Positions 1 through 13,101 of a stretch of DNA of 64,000 bases are shown here, in pieces. Source of the stretch: Acanthopleura granulata (lineage: Eukaryota; Mollusca; Polyplacophora; Chitonida; Chitonidae); assembly GCA_016165875.1 (NCBI GenBank), contig JABBOT010000010.1:10092277-10156276 (forward strand), read 5' to 3'. Under the pieces are notes generated by a model. That model saw nothing but the letters and a program-made list of their open reading frames with translations, did not search any database and was not told the origin of the DNA. Within the stretch, counting starts at the first letter, position 1. Every line of letters begins with the position of its first letter. The position numbers were made by a program, and so were the translations under genes.

Positions 1-805
1 GTGGATGGCTCGGACGAATTAGATGCAATCTTGTCTACATGAAAAGATTGATATTAAATAACTGCTATGGTAAATGATCGTATTATCATAGACTTACATG
101 TACCAGATGGGTCCTGTTTCATGCTGTGGCCTGGGATGTAAACAGAAATTTTTATCTTATGGTAGCGGTAGTTCATACCCAATGTTCATTATGCACTTCT
201 CAATTCACCCTGTTATAACTAGACTCTGACATGCCTGAACTCCCAGATTTAATGAGTACAAATGAAAATGTTCTTGTAATTTCTCTGTGTAGTGTGTACT
301 AATCAGAATGGTCATTATTGTTTGTTGGGTGTAGTTTAAAATTTTGCGTTTTCTGTTTAGCAGTCTACCAGTTTTAGTCCTCTTACAGTTACATTACCAT
401 ACTAATAAACATTAAATTAAAGCATTCATTTTTGATGTTAACTTCAAACAAGATGTTCTGTACAGTAGTTAAAACACCTGGGTGTGAGTAAGATTTGTAC
501 ATGAATATGAATACATTTACTTGGTTGAGTATATGTGTAATATATGTATATTATACTCTAAACTGCCACTAAGCTGTTGTTAAGCTTTACTCCAGTGGAT
601 GGATACATATACATTGTAGTCTTGATGAATTTGTTTGGAAATATTTAGTTACACTTGAAAGTTACAGAAAATTTCATGTAAATATTTGTTAAATTATATC
701 AGCTTTTTAATCTATTCCCAACATTGAAGTTGTAGTCTGAAATGTACTCCATCTGCATGCAGTATATATAGTTTAATAATACATTCCTTTCACTGGTTGT
801 TTTAG
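1..805. other. AT-rich non-coding sequence, intron or 5' flank of the reticulon gene
   Basis: No coding exon supported. Because the 806 exon has a splice acceptor, this is probably intron. Confidence 0.5.
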
Positions 806-835
806 GTTCATGGATGAAAAATGTCGACCCAAGAG
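806..835 (+). CDS. RTN: Reticulon N-terminal exon, 30-nt phase 1-1
   Basis: Acceptor TTGTTTTAG and donor AAGAG|GTGAGTAAG bound exactly 30 nt. In the frame used downstream it reads SWMKNVDPR, with ATG at 814; joined to 15080 it gives [16 protein letters not shown]. Two other ATGs in the exon (810, 821) lead to other frames; one hits a stop in the next exon and the other gives a basic, less gene-like translation. Phase 1-1 means it can be skipped or preceded by another exon without a frame change. The small size keeps confidence modest. Confidence 0.6.
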
Positions 836-3800
836 GTGAGTAAGCTTGAAAATTTGTGATTTTACGATTTAAATTTTTTTCTGTTATTTCTGTTTGTATG
901 TATTTACACCTGTGTCAATTAATTATGCTGGTGTTAGTGTCTAATTGAAGGATAACATGGATATTTGTACAGTGTATTATTTATGATCATCTTACTCAGT
1001 GTTCTGGTGCACTAATTTGGTGTACTTACAGGTACATGAGACAACATGTATCTCACTTTTCAACTGCTTTTTGACAATAGAGGAGTCAGTTCTTAGTGTT
1101 TGCGAAATAACCAATAGTCATGAACTGTTTTGTGAATTGTGGTTCTGTACTACAGGAACTACAGAGACTTAGTAAAGACGACACAAGTATATTTATATGC
1201 CCAGGGATATATAGGCCAGAAATGGGACGTCGTAGGTGGGAAGGTCTGCCAGCAACCTGTGGATGGTCGTAGGTTTCCCCCGGGCCCTCCCGGTTTCCAC
1301 CCACCATAATGCTGGTCGACGTTGTATAAGTGAAATATTCTTGAGTACGGCATAAAACACCAATCAAATTAATAAATAAACAGAAATGGGACATTTATGT
1401 CCATGAAGGATTAGTGTATTGTGAAGAGCCCTCTGTCTACCACATGTGCTAACTTGACTTCTGTTCTGCAGCCAATACAGCCTAGGTGGTTATGGGTATT
1501 TTCTCTGTATTGTAATACCAAAGCTATGTTTGTTGTATTCAGATTCACTGGCCAATTTTACAAGACACAAGTTTTGTGTATTACCCAGTATTGTGGTTTT
1601 TGTAACAGTTCAACACAAACACTTCATGAGTACAGTATTAGAGATTCTTTAGGGAAAGGCTTTGGATTAAGTGGAACAAACACTCAGGAGGGTTTGCGAA
1701 TCTTGACCCAGAAATGTGTGGGGTTTAACACATACCTGGTAGTCTTGGGTATTTTAGTCATCTGGACTATTCCATTTACCAAGGCCATGCTTGTTGTTTA
1801 AAGGTCCACAAGTGTAAAGTGGAACCCGTAACTCTGGTAGTTTTGGGTAGTGCAGGTGCCTGTATAATATGTCGCTATGAGGATGCAGTTACCAGTTGTT
1901 ATGGTTGGTGATTCTTTACCTGTTGTGATAGATGTTATTATTGGTTGATAGAAGTTGAGTTCGGCTCTGCACTAGTTCGTGTGACACTGTCGGCAATCCT
2001 GTCATTCTTCATTGTGACATTCTCAGTGTGAATTACGTCCAATACTGCACTGCTTCATCTTACTTCGACCATGCTTTTCTGATGCCAGTTAAACAAAATT
2101 AAAGAGATTCCAATCCACATGTTCACTTTACACCACATATCTCAACCATAACAGTCAAATAACTATTACCCTAATGCACATACTAGTTTCCAGTTAGAAA
2201 AAGTAACTTTATAGTAAGCAAGTTGTTTTTTTGACTGAATAACATAAAATTATTATTTATAGGACATTCAACAAAAGGACCTGGCATGTAGAACTGAAGT
2301 GAAAAGATACTTATACATGTAGTTAGTTGTAGGTTTGAAGAAATCAACATTTCCATTTTGCCTGCAACAAACTGCACAGTGATGGCTCTTCCCAAGGCTG
2401 TTGTATGGGGTAATCTGTAATTTATCACGTAATAACATTGAAATGAAATTAAACATTATAGGGAGTGAAATCTCTTTAGTTTATTTAGGGGAACCTACAT
2501 TAATTGAAGAAAGCACATTTGTGATTGTTTATATTATCAAATCCTTCAGTGTTAATAATCATGGCATGCTGGTGTTTGGGACGAACACAAACTACATGTA
2601 CAAAGTGATTGCCTTTCTGTCTGTGTATGCAACTTGGTAGCTATATCCTCGCTCTGATTTAATTGGTGTCATCAGACAGTTATGTATTAGCAGCAGCCAA
2701 CCCCAGATAATTGTCGTCCATTTTGGTAGTGCTATTACACATGTCTTGTTTTATGAGTCAGTTGAAGTTGCTCTTGGTGTTGCGGAAGCCCATTCTCACT
2801 GGTTTGTTTGTGTGCATGCTAGTGAGGTTCTTGGGAGATAGGGATGTGCGTTAGGTGAAAGACAGCTCGTGACTGGGGCGCTGCCCATTAAAGAGATTAC
2901 AAACTTCTCTTGAATTCGAAAACCTGATTAAATTTGTAGGAATTCGTTGCTAAATTATCTTCGTTTGAAGTGTTGAGTATTTTAATATTATATATTGTGA
3001 TTATAACAAGTACATGTTTGAACAACACTGCTAAATATTTCCAGACCATTGTGTTTTGTTGGAGGTAAGTTTCATGATCATTTCATGTTATAGATTTAAA
3101 TATATGCTTAAGTTTCAACCACAACCCTAACAGTTCACGCTTGTAACATTTACGTCACAGCAAAGACAGAATGGGTGCGTTCATGCCAGCTGATGGAGCA
3201 CAGTTAAAATGTCAGTTTCCTCTGTCATGGTGACTGTTAGAAAAATACTTATCGAAATAAATATGATATTTTCCAGCATATTTGACAAACTTAATTTTGA
3301 ACATGCGCTGTCTTTCACTTAAAAATTTGTCCAGTGATGAGTTACATGTCCTTAATCAAGCTAATGCCTTCTGCAATAAGTGTGAGTGCATGTGTTGTTG
3401 TACCCTTTGATAAGCTCTGATCCTGAACATTGGCCTCAGGTGTGAGCTGTAAGGGTTGTTCCAGTTTTAAATGCCATGTTGGTACCAGACCTTGCTCTAC
3501 ACTTTGTCTGTCATTGCTAATTTTAATACTAATCATTTGTGGTCTTTGCGCAAATGAAGTAACATCTGTAAAGTAGAGGCCTCTGATTCATGTGGGATTT
3601 GTTGGCATTTATATTTTAGGATTTTTGATTTGATTGTTTCTGAGAATTTGTTTTCAGGGGACTTGTTCATAAAGAGACTATTACATGTATATACAGACAT
3701 GACAGATGGATAGTGCTCAATATTTGGCAGCATAATGAATTCTTTTTTACCTCCTGGCGTTTGTTACTTGTGCATATGTACAATACCATGGACCCTTCAC

Positions 3801-6800
3801 TTTGCCCCTCTACCCACCATTTTTTGCAACTTGTCATGCCATGTGGAATGGTTATACAGCTACAGTATCCATGTTGGTAATGAAATGTTGGCCACCTGAA
3901 GGTGTTTATTGACAACTCATGGATATGTAACAGAGGACCTTTGAATTGCACAATACCTGTAGGCGTGAGACATCGAGCCACATGCAATCACCAGTAACAT
4001 TTGACAGCTGTGATGAGAATTGTGCATTAAATCAGACAGCTTGATTGTTTGTGCCTTTCAGACCAAGTGATGGGAAATTGATCAGACTTGTGTCTGGTGG
4101 CCTGAGAATGTTGTCTGTATTATAACATGTCTGTAGTAGGCAGATGAGGTTTGCAGTGGGGTGGTTGATCTGTTGGCTGGCCTGGACATCAGCTAGCTAG
4201 TTTGAGTATCATGTGAAGTACATCCTATAGCTCTCTGATCAGTGGCTAGCTCCTGCATTTGTGCTCACATGAAGAACGCATCACAATTAAGAATAGGAAT
4301 TCGTCTGCATATTTTGTCATGATCACAAACATTGTACGCAATTGCCCCTCAAAAAATGTGTAGGACTTGAGAAGGGTAACAGTATGGTGCCAGGCAGTAT
4401 TGGAAAGCTTGGTTACTTTAGCAGTTGTGAAAATGAGGAATCAAAGAAGCAAAAAAGGCGAAGTCTTCTAAACACTACTGTGATAAAATTATTTTCATAC
4501 AGTACATGTATTTACTTCCTGAGTATAGAGTTATTTGGGAATGTGTTTCAAAACTCTTACTGTGTAGCTTAGGTTAGTATGAGTGCTTGGCTTGACACTC
4601 CTACTGTGCACTTTGTCCTGAACTGTACATCTTGACCTGTTGCCAAGGCTATTAACTGGGACATCCAGGAAGTCTTACAATGACTCCAATATGTATATAT
4701 ATATATATATATATATCTAATAAATTACCTCGCATGTTGTGATTAATTTGTAGTTGGCACAGCCTAGACAGACAAAGTTTCTGTTAAAATCTCACATATA
4801 TGACTAACGTTGTGATATGTGAGCTAACTGGACTTTGATTTCCAAGCCCCGTGTAAACAGGCTTACTCTGTGCTGCAGTACATGTAGCTTGTAATGGGGA
4901 GGGGTTTGGTTGAGCATCACCTCATTGAGCATCACCTCATGGGGAAAATAATTAACATAGCAATTGTAGTGAGCAAATTGCAATGTTTATGAAGTCACAA
5001 GGGATTCTTCAGAAATGTGGACTTACACTCATACAGCTTAATGATGCAGACCATCATTTATTTATAAGGACAATGCATTTGCCAGAAGTAAATCATTCAG
5101 AAATGGCACCAGTGCACAGATGCATTTAATTTTCTCATATTCACACTGTCAGACCTGCAAGTTCCACTTCTTCCTTTGTAATGGGCTCATATTTGATTCA
5201 TAGTCTTTGAATTAATGAAGGGAACCTCAACACTTCGCCCATTTTAGAATGTGAAATTATCAACCTTGCATGGGATTTGTAGTATACATGCACTGAACAT
5301 CTGCACAAGTGGTTAATGTTGATACTTGACTTGCTTTCTGGTCAATATCAGATCAGAAATTAGATATTACGACTGAGATGGAATGCTGATGTCTGCAAAA
5401 CTTTTTAATGTACAAGTTTACTGTATATCTCAATATACGTGTATTTAGGTTTTACATGCAAATTGTATCCAAGTTGTACAGTGAAGTTCAGTGAACACAC
5501 CCCCTTGAATGTAGCAGTGTTTGGAATATCCTTTAAGTAGACATAACTTTGGTCTTTGGTATGATGTGGGGTGGGATAATTGTGTACAAAACAAGCACTG
5601 CATTATTGTGATGCATGTAAGGTCCACATGACAACAAAGTCAATTTATTTACAACACTTTATCCCTGTAAGTGATTATTCATACTGGATCTGAGCGGCCA
5701 TGAATTGGTAGTAGTGTACTGAATGTAATGCGAGACGAATAAATCTCTTCCTGTGAAGTTGGAGGATCTAACCTTTGTCATGTAACTGTACCATGTATGT
5801 GATAAGATTACCCTAAAATACAAGACGCTGATAGTGAATCCATATAGCTCAGATGTGTGTTACTAATAGGACATGGTGAGGAAATGTGCCATGTGCTTGT
5901 ACAAGTACCCGGGACTTAACATCGGTACTCATATTTCGAACAGCCACTTATATTTTTTATATAAAATACTTGTGTTTTGGTACATGTACCGTTTTTTTTA
6001 CCACCTCTCTGTGTTTGTTTCATCATACAGAATAGATAACTCTTAAACTAAGTAACAATAGTTGGAATTTGAGGGATTCCATATCTTTTGGCCAACATGA
6101 CATGGTGACACCACTTTGGCTTTGACTTTCTGTAACACTCTCATGTATTATTCAGGTTTTCCTGGCTCTTTCAAGATGCAACTTCTCTGCCCACCCGCAG
6201 ACCTCCGTGAAAGAGGGAGTTAGCACGCTAGTACAGCATAATGTGCCTCTCACCAGTGCAATCACCTGCGATCAAATCCAGCTTATGCTTGCATCCTCTC
6301 TGGTCGCACATGGGAAGGTCCGGCTGCAACGTGTGGATGGCCGTGGGTTTCCCCCAGGCGCCGCCTGGTTTCCTCCCACCATAAGACTGGCAGCCTTTCA
6401 TATAAGTGAAATATGGCATATAAAACCAATCAATGAATTAATAAATTTCTGCCCAGCCAGTGATTAGTGTACTTGAAAAATGCTGTGAATGTTCAGTAAG
6501 CAAACTTTAGGTAAGGTTGGTCCTAAACTTACCAGGCCTGAAATGGGGCCAATGTCTCCCATCGGTCATCCCTGTCGTGATGAGCTAAAGGATTGGTCAG
6601 CACTTGTCACTAAGTAGAGATGTGTGTTGTAAAGACTTTGGAAGACAATACAGCTGTAGCCTTTATAACCAGCCACATTGTAGATGTATGTGTATATTAC
6701 TGTGTAAGAGGTAGATACTTGTGCATGGCCCTACCCAGAGTGTGTATGTGGGCATGGTAACCTAAACCCCCAACCAGGGACTAACCTGGGGAGCTATGAG

Positions 6801-9800
6801 TCACAGTCAGTGGAGAACTACAGTGCGTTTGTGTTCAGGTTAACAACCACCTTGCAGTACCCTGGAAGTATAACCCTGTGATCATGAAGTCCTGCCTCAC
6901 GACCAGCCTATTGGCCAGCCAGCCAGCTGTTATTGTCCCCAGACGCGTGCCACTGACAAGAAGGCCAGTGGTTGTAATATATATTTCAGAGTTTCCTACA
7001 TGCATAATTAGTATGAGGGAAATGCGCAGATCTGATCAAAGCACTGCATATTGAGACTGAAATATTAAATCTGGGTGGTAGTGGGGTGTGAGGCTGTGTA
7101 AAAGTGTTGCTGTTACACAAATGCCTAGAGTACAAAATTATGGAGAGTGAAATGTGCAGTATTATGGACAATAAAATATGCAATGTTATGAACAACACTA
7201 TTTCCAGTGTTGTAGACAACACTGTGTGCAGTATTATGGACAAGGCTGTACACTGTTGTGAACAACAATGTGTGCAGTATCAAGAGCAGCACAGTGCTGT
7301 GTACAATATTATGGACAACATTGCAGTATTTTGAGCAACACTGTGCAATATGATGAGCAACACTATGCAATACTATGAGCATCATGCAATATTTTGAGCA
7401 ACTCCATGCAATATTATGAGCCACACTATCTGCACTATGTACTCTGCACCATTTACAGTTCATCTACAGGTGTAATTTTTTGTACATATAAATGTGCAAG
7501 ATCATTTTCTTCATAGAAACAGAGGCCTACAGAACCACCATTCTGATGGGCGTATGCTGTAAATGCAACATCAGGTAAAGAATAATAAAATAAGTTTCCA
7601 GTGTATGACATGCGTCTGCTGTCAGCTGACATGACAGTATCTGTAATATCTCCGGCGGCCTGGTGTTAGCCAGCCACACCTGACCACATGCTCTGTGTGA
7701 GGCAGGGGTGAGCTCTCTAACCACAGACTCATAGCAGTACTATCATTTAAAACCATGAAATATGGTCCATGGTAGACTTGCAGAATCCAATACAGATATA
7801 TGTTGTTGGGTGAACAGCTAAGCATGTTATTAATATTCTAGTGCTGTTTGGCTGTGTCTGGCAAGCCTGCAGTGCCTACCACACATAGTGCGGGAAGCTG
7901 TGGGATTACATGAGTCATTCCAGCAACACGGGCACTAATCAGGCTGCCTCTCATTCCTCAGCGCCCTATATGTTGCCAGGCTGCATAGGAAAATGCTTGA
8001 ATATTTATCTCAGCTTTGAAGCATTAGAAAATTGCATCCTAGGTGTAGAACGAGATTTCTCCAAGTTTGAATGACAGTCCCATACTGTGTTCAGAATGAA
8101 CTGATACTACTCGATCTAACCTGAGGTTTTATTAATGAAGAAATAAGCAATTGGGGAATGGGTTAATTACATTTTCTTGTCTCTTTCATCAATTTGGGTG
8201 CATAACTTGCAGCTGTAGCCTGGTTTTGTGTTTGGCTTCAGGTGAGAATGACTGTAGGTGAAGTACTGCAAATACAGATGCCTTAGCATGTTCCTCTTAG
8301 CATGAGCGCTGGTGATCGAGTCTGTGTCCAACGCTAAGATAGGTGGCTGACGCTGCTATGTGCATGTACACCCCTCAGACTGGGAATTCCTGCCCTGGCC
8401 AGGTGCTGGGTCTGATGGCCAACTACCCAGGCTGTTGCTTCACCATTAGCTGCCCCCTATTCGCTCCTCAGTCAGGCACAGCTGCCTCTTCCTGCGGCCT
8501 AAATATTGATTTTCACAACCTACTAATGGAAGCCAAACCATGATGAATTACCTGCCCCTGAAATGCCTACTACATGTACATGTGCCTTTGTTTATATCTA
8601 TTGTTTGATGTGCTGGTAAATAATTCACAAAGTGTGATGTAATTTATTTTAATGGAGACTTGGAATTTAGATACCTGTAGATGTCATTGTGCACACAACA
8701 AGTTAATTAATTATGCAGACAAATTAATCAAAGTTTTGTCACATGGTTGCTGTGTGTGTGAGACCAATATCATTGTGGAAGATAGGGTGATAAATCAATG
8801 GGTTGTGAAGGGTGCTGATTTCCATCCGACGAGTATGGAGTCATCTCCCCATCTCACGGCTAAATCTGCACGCACAGTGAACCTGTTCATTTGATCCTGC
8901 ACTACCACATGTGCAGTATTTTGTCTCTAGTGAAATATGATCATGTAATACATATAAGTGCTATAATCCTGTAAGCCTTGGACCTTTCTCCATTTACTGT
9001 TATAATTGCTCCCTTCTAAGGTGTCAGCAGGACTCACGTGCGCCAGGATTACTGGCACCTGCTCGCACAGGAACTAGCAACTCTATGCCTTCGATAAAAT
9101 GGTCCCAATACTCACACTCTGTGTTTATAGTTTTCTTTCATTCTGGTATATTAGTTCTCTTACCAGTGACTGTGTCAGGAAAACACACCAGAAGAAGTGC
9201 TTTGTCAGAATTCTTATCTGATAGAAAATAAACTAAACAGTACAGATTACCTTTATTTCAGACCGTTTCATTTGCTAGCATTACATGGTCTGACGCCATG
9301 GGTATAAAATACGTTGTATCTGCCTGTCCTTGGGATGCATTGGATCACTACCTGTTTACTGTGTTACAGTGATGAAATGTGGTCATTAGATATGTAGCGT
9401 CATATGGTTATGTCACTTGTTCGGCAATTGCTTGGAATTTAGCGTATTGGAATTTAGCATCTTCATATGAGTAAGGAACTAGTGAGTGCTGTGCTGTTTG
9501 TACATGCATGAAATTAAAATGCAGGTTATATGCATACCTGTGTTTGTACCTGGGCGTGGTGCCTGAGCTGAACACCTGGATCTGGTGTAGCTGGGAAGTG
9601 ATTATCTGCAGGTGCATAGCTGCATTAGCCTAACAGCCAATAGGTGTGGCAGGTGATACGTACTGTGGGAATTAATGCCCTTGACAATGGCCTCTACCCA
9701 CCTTGAACACTTACGCAGGCCGCCATAATTATTGTAGAAGATCGTTTCCATGGCTACAACCATATCATCCATGTCAGTTTCTACCTCCAGCATTAAAGAT

Positions 9801-12800
9801 TTCTTAAGAGCTGGCTTATGAGAATGATAGTGTAAGAATTTAGCCAACCATGAGTAGACTGATGTACCTGTGGGATCAAATAGCTTCATAGTAGTATTTG
9901 AGAACACTGTTTAACATGGAAAACATTAGCTCAAATGATAGATTATCCAGGTTATGTATCATCTGACAATATATTTACATAGCACTCTCCGGTTTCTTCC
10001 TCCCATGAAACCTGACCAACACCATTTTAAAAACGAAAAATTCTTGAGTGTGGCCAAGAAGTAAATAATAAATGTACAGTACACACTTAATGAATCTGTC
10101 AGTTCATCACGCTGCACTGCTCAATCTGTGGTCCATGTTGGTAAAATATCTTGGAAAAACTATGTATGCATACCCAATCTTCATTAGTTCTGCTTAAAAG
10201 CTTCCATGCCTAAGTGGGCTAAGAGGACTGATCAGGCTTCTGTTTTTTTGCGATTGTGCCTGTTAATTTCCTGGCAGTTCTATCCTTCATACTGGAACAC
10301 TAATCATCATCATACTAAAATGGGTGTTTCCTTGATTGAGGTTTGCCCTTCCCATTGGACTGATGGCCATCTGTTGTCTTGCTGATAGACTATCTAACTA
10401 CTCTCCTTCATGTGACAATGACCAAGAAACATGGCAAGTTGTAGGTTCCCTAACAAAACTGCCAGTTAACATGTAGCTGTAAATAGCTTTGTAATTGTAC
10501 CTAACCTGCTTCTGTTTACAAAATGTCTAGGTGGCAGACGATTAGTTTTTGGCATAATTGCTGTAAGTTGTTTGTACTGTTGTTGGCTTACTCTGCCTTG
10601 CAGTATTCACCCTAATAGCTTTAAGTGTCTTGGTGTTAAAAGGTACTGGTATTATGAGCTAAGGTATTAATGAGAGCTACATGTAATTGTGCATCTATAT
10701 GTAGAACTGAGGAAGGAAACCAGGGCATGTGTCACCTTACTGCTGCTGGCATCTGTGCAACATAAACAAGCAGCTGTGTGAGTTGTATTCATTCTGCAGG
10801 GATATGTAGGTCAGGCTATGGTTAGGTACTTGGCCTGATTGAGCCATGTTTTTACAAAGCGTTGACTTTAGCAGTTTGTGATTTTAAATGTATTTGTATG
10901 TACACAGTTAATTATGACATAACAAACTTTTGAGTCATACAGTTAATGTATTGTTGGAAGGAGAATTGAATATGATTCTAAGCAGTAAGCAAATACAAAT
11001 TAATGACTATAAGGAGGAATAACATTTTCACACAAATATGCACAAATACATAGGGAAAAACCAACATGTATGGTCTGACCAGTTTATGTTTTGAAAGTTT
11101 AAAATAAACATTTCAGACTTTCCTGGTGAAGTGATCTGCCACTATATATGCATAGGAAAAAAAAAAATAAGCACAAGGTATCACAGAAAAATAGCTTGAG
11201 AATTTGAAAAAGTTTTCAAAGCAGAAAAGATGGGATTTAACATATAGGGTATGGCCTCGTACAATTCACTCCAAGTTGCCATGTACTAGCATCCCATCAG
11301 GACTTTAGCTGTCTTGAAAGTGTCATTTGATACCATCATTGCATTTGACACATCACCTATATGCACACTTGATTGTTAGTGGGTTTTCTTACATGAATTG
11401 ATAAACATCAGCATAGATTGGAATTTGAGGTTATTTGAAGTGTTGTGGTCACCTGTTTCGTAATGGTTACATGTTGGGCAGAAGGCCGTAGTAATTTAAT
11501 CATGGCGAGATCACCTGTGGACAGGCGTTGCCTGAGGATGAGAAGACTCGGCTGCATACATGTAAATTTTTCTTACCAAGTAGAAAAGCCAGATTGATTA
11601 AGGTAATATCTTCCCATCGTCAGCAGGAGAGAATCTGTTACAAAGGAGAAAGCCTTTGGGTGTTAGGTGCTTTCCCTGATGTTTGTATACTTACTGTACT
11701 GAGACATGTTTACATCTGTGACTTCTGTACCTGTGTGAATGGCATCCATAATGACACTGATTGTCAGGTTTAATGGCTTCTGATTTGGGGGATTGCCTGG
11801 TGTGTACTGTTGACTAACATGTTCTCACCAATCAGCTGTCTGTCCGCATGTCGCCTGTTACTCGACCATTTTAAGACTCAGAGAAGTAATGAAGTCATGG
11901 AGATCTTACAACTGTAGTCAGGGTATAATTGAAACTTTCAAATCAGAAGGCATCTGATTTGTGCTAGTATCAAGGTTGTTAACGGCTTTGTAAAGTTCTG
12001 TCAAAACTGAAAAAGAGGAAGACATACTTACCGTAAAGGTACATGCACATGAAGTATAAGTACAAGCTGTTAATTTGAGAGAATTCATAAATATGCATGT
12101 ATGCAGAAATTCCTTGATAAGTGTAATGTATTACAGGACGTACATGTATTATGGACAAGTGTGTTTACTGTTAATCATTCAGCATTGTGTTGGATGCCCT
12201 GATCCAGTTGCCGTAGTTCATTTCTGGTCTGGAGACGGACATTGTACTTTCCCTATTCTCATATTCCCAGGCCTTGTCACTTCATAGATCTCCCTATTTG
12301 TACATGTCGATTTTGATCAGTGTTATCTCTCTGGGAGATTGTTTGTGGGGCAGGCCAATGACCTCTGTACAATCAACCCTGTACTCACTTCCCTGCCAGG
12401 CATGTGGAGATAGTACCTGGCAGCTGACCAGGCTATATGTGTAGCAGGATAATGGCATTAGTACTAGTTGGTGTTCAGCAGAGTTGGGTTAGGAAATCAC
12501 AGTTTAAGGCCACATTGCTTTTATTAAAGAGACTATACAGGAAAAATATCACAAATTTTTCGTTTAATCAATTCAAAACAAACCTTTTGTATTTTTTCTC
12601 CTATAGCCGACTTCTGCACTTCCAGAAAATGTCATCCTCAGTATCTTGCGATTTTCTGTTTTTAAAGAATAATTAATTTTCCAAATAGTTCCATTTTAAA
12701 GTAAAAGTAATGAGCATTACCATATATGGATGTGGAATGCCTCTCTACAAAGTTCAGGCCAAACAGACGCTGACATCTTCCGTTATTGGTGCAGGCAGTT

Positions 12801-13065
12801 GTGAGGTCATGGATTCAGAGAAAGATTGAGCATGCACATGTATAACCAGTGTTTGCTTCATCCTATTGATGTACTTTCAGCAATATTGACATTATTTACG
12901 TATATTTAATTTAAATTTTTTTTTTTTTTATGCATACTGTAGCTAAATTATTAATTCTAGGCATATACACGTCACGAAGTCTCCGACCTCTTGTAACACA
13001 GCTGCATTATAATGGAAGGTTTGCAATCTGACTAACTGTGTTGAAGTAATCTTTCAATACCAGCC

Positions 13066-13101
<36 letters not shown>

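Noticed and set aside
1421..1801. 126-codon open frame on the + strand
   Set aside because: Lies inside a reticulon intron, Cys/Phe/Thr-rich with no domain, no partner exons and no similarity I recognise; length is within chance for this much sequence.
7125..7463. 112-codon - strand frame
   Set aside because: Translation of the 24-bp minisatellite; repeats without stops make frames on both strands.
7620..7730. Possible tRNA-like SINE head on the - strand
   Set aside because: No convincing A/B box pair.
8343..8543. 66-codon frame with Cys/Pro-rich translation
   Set aside because: No similarity and no splice support.
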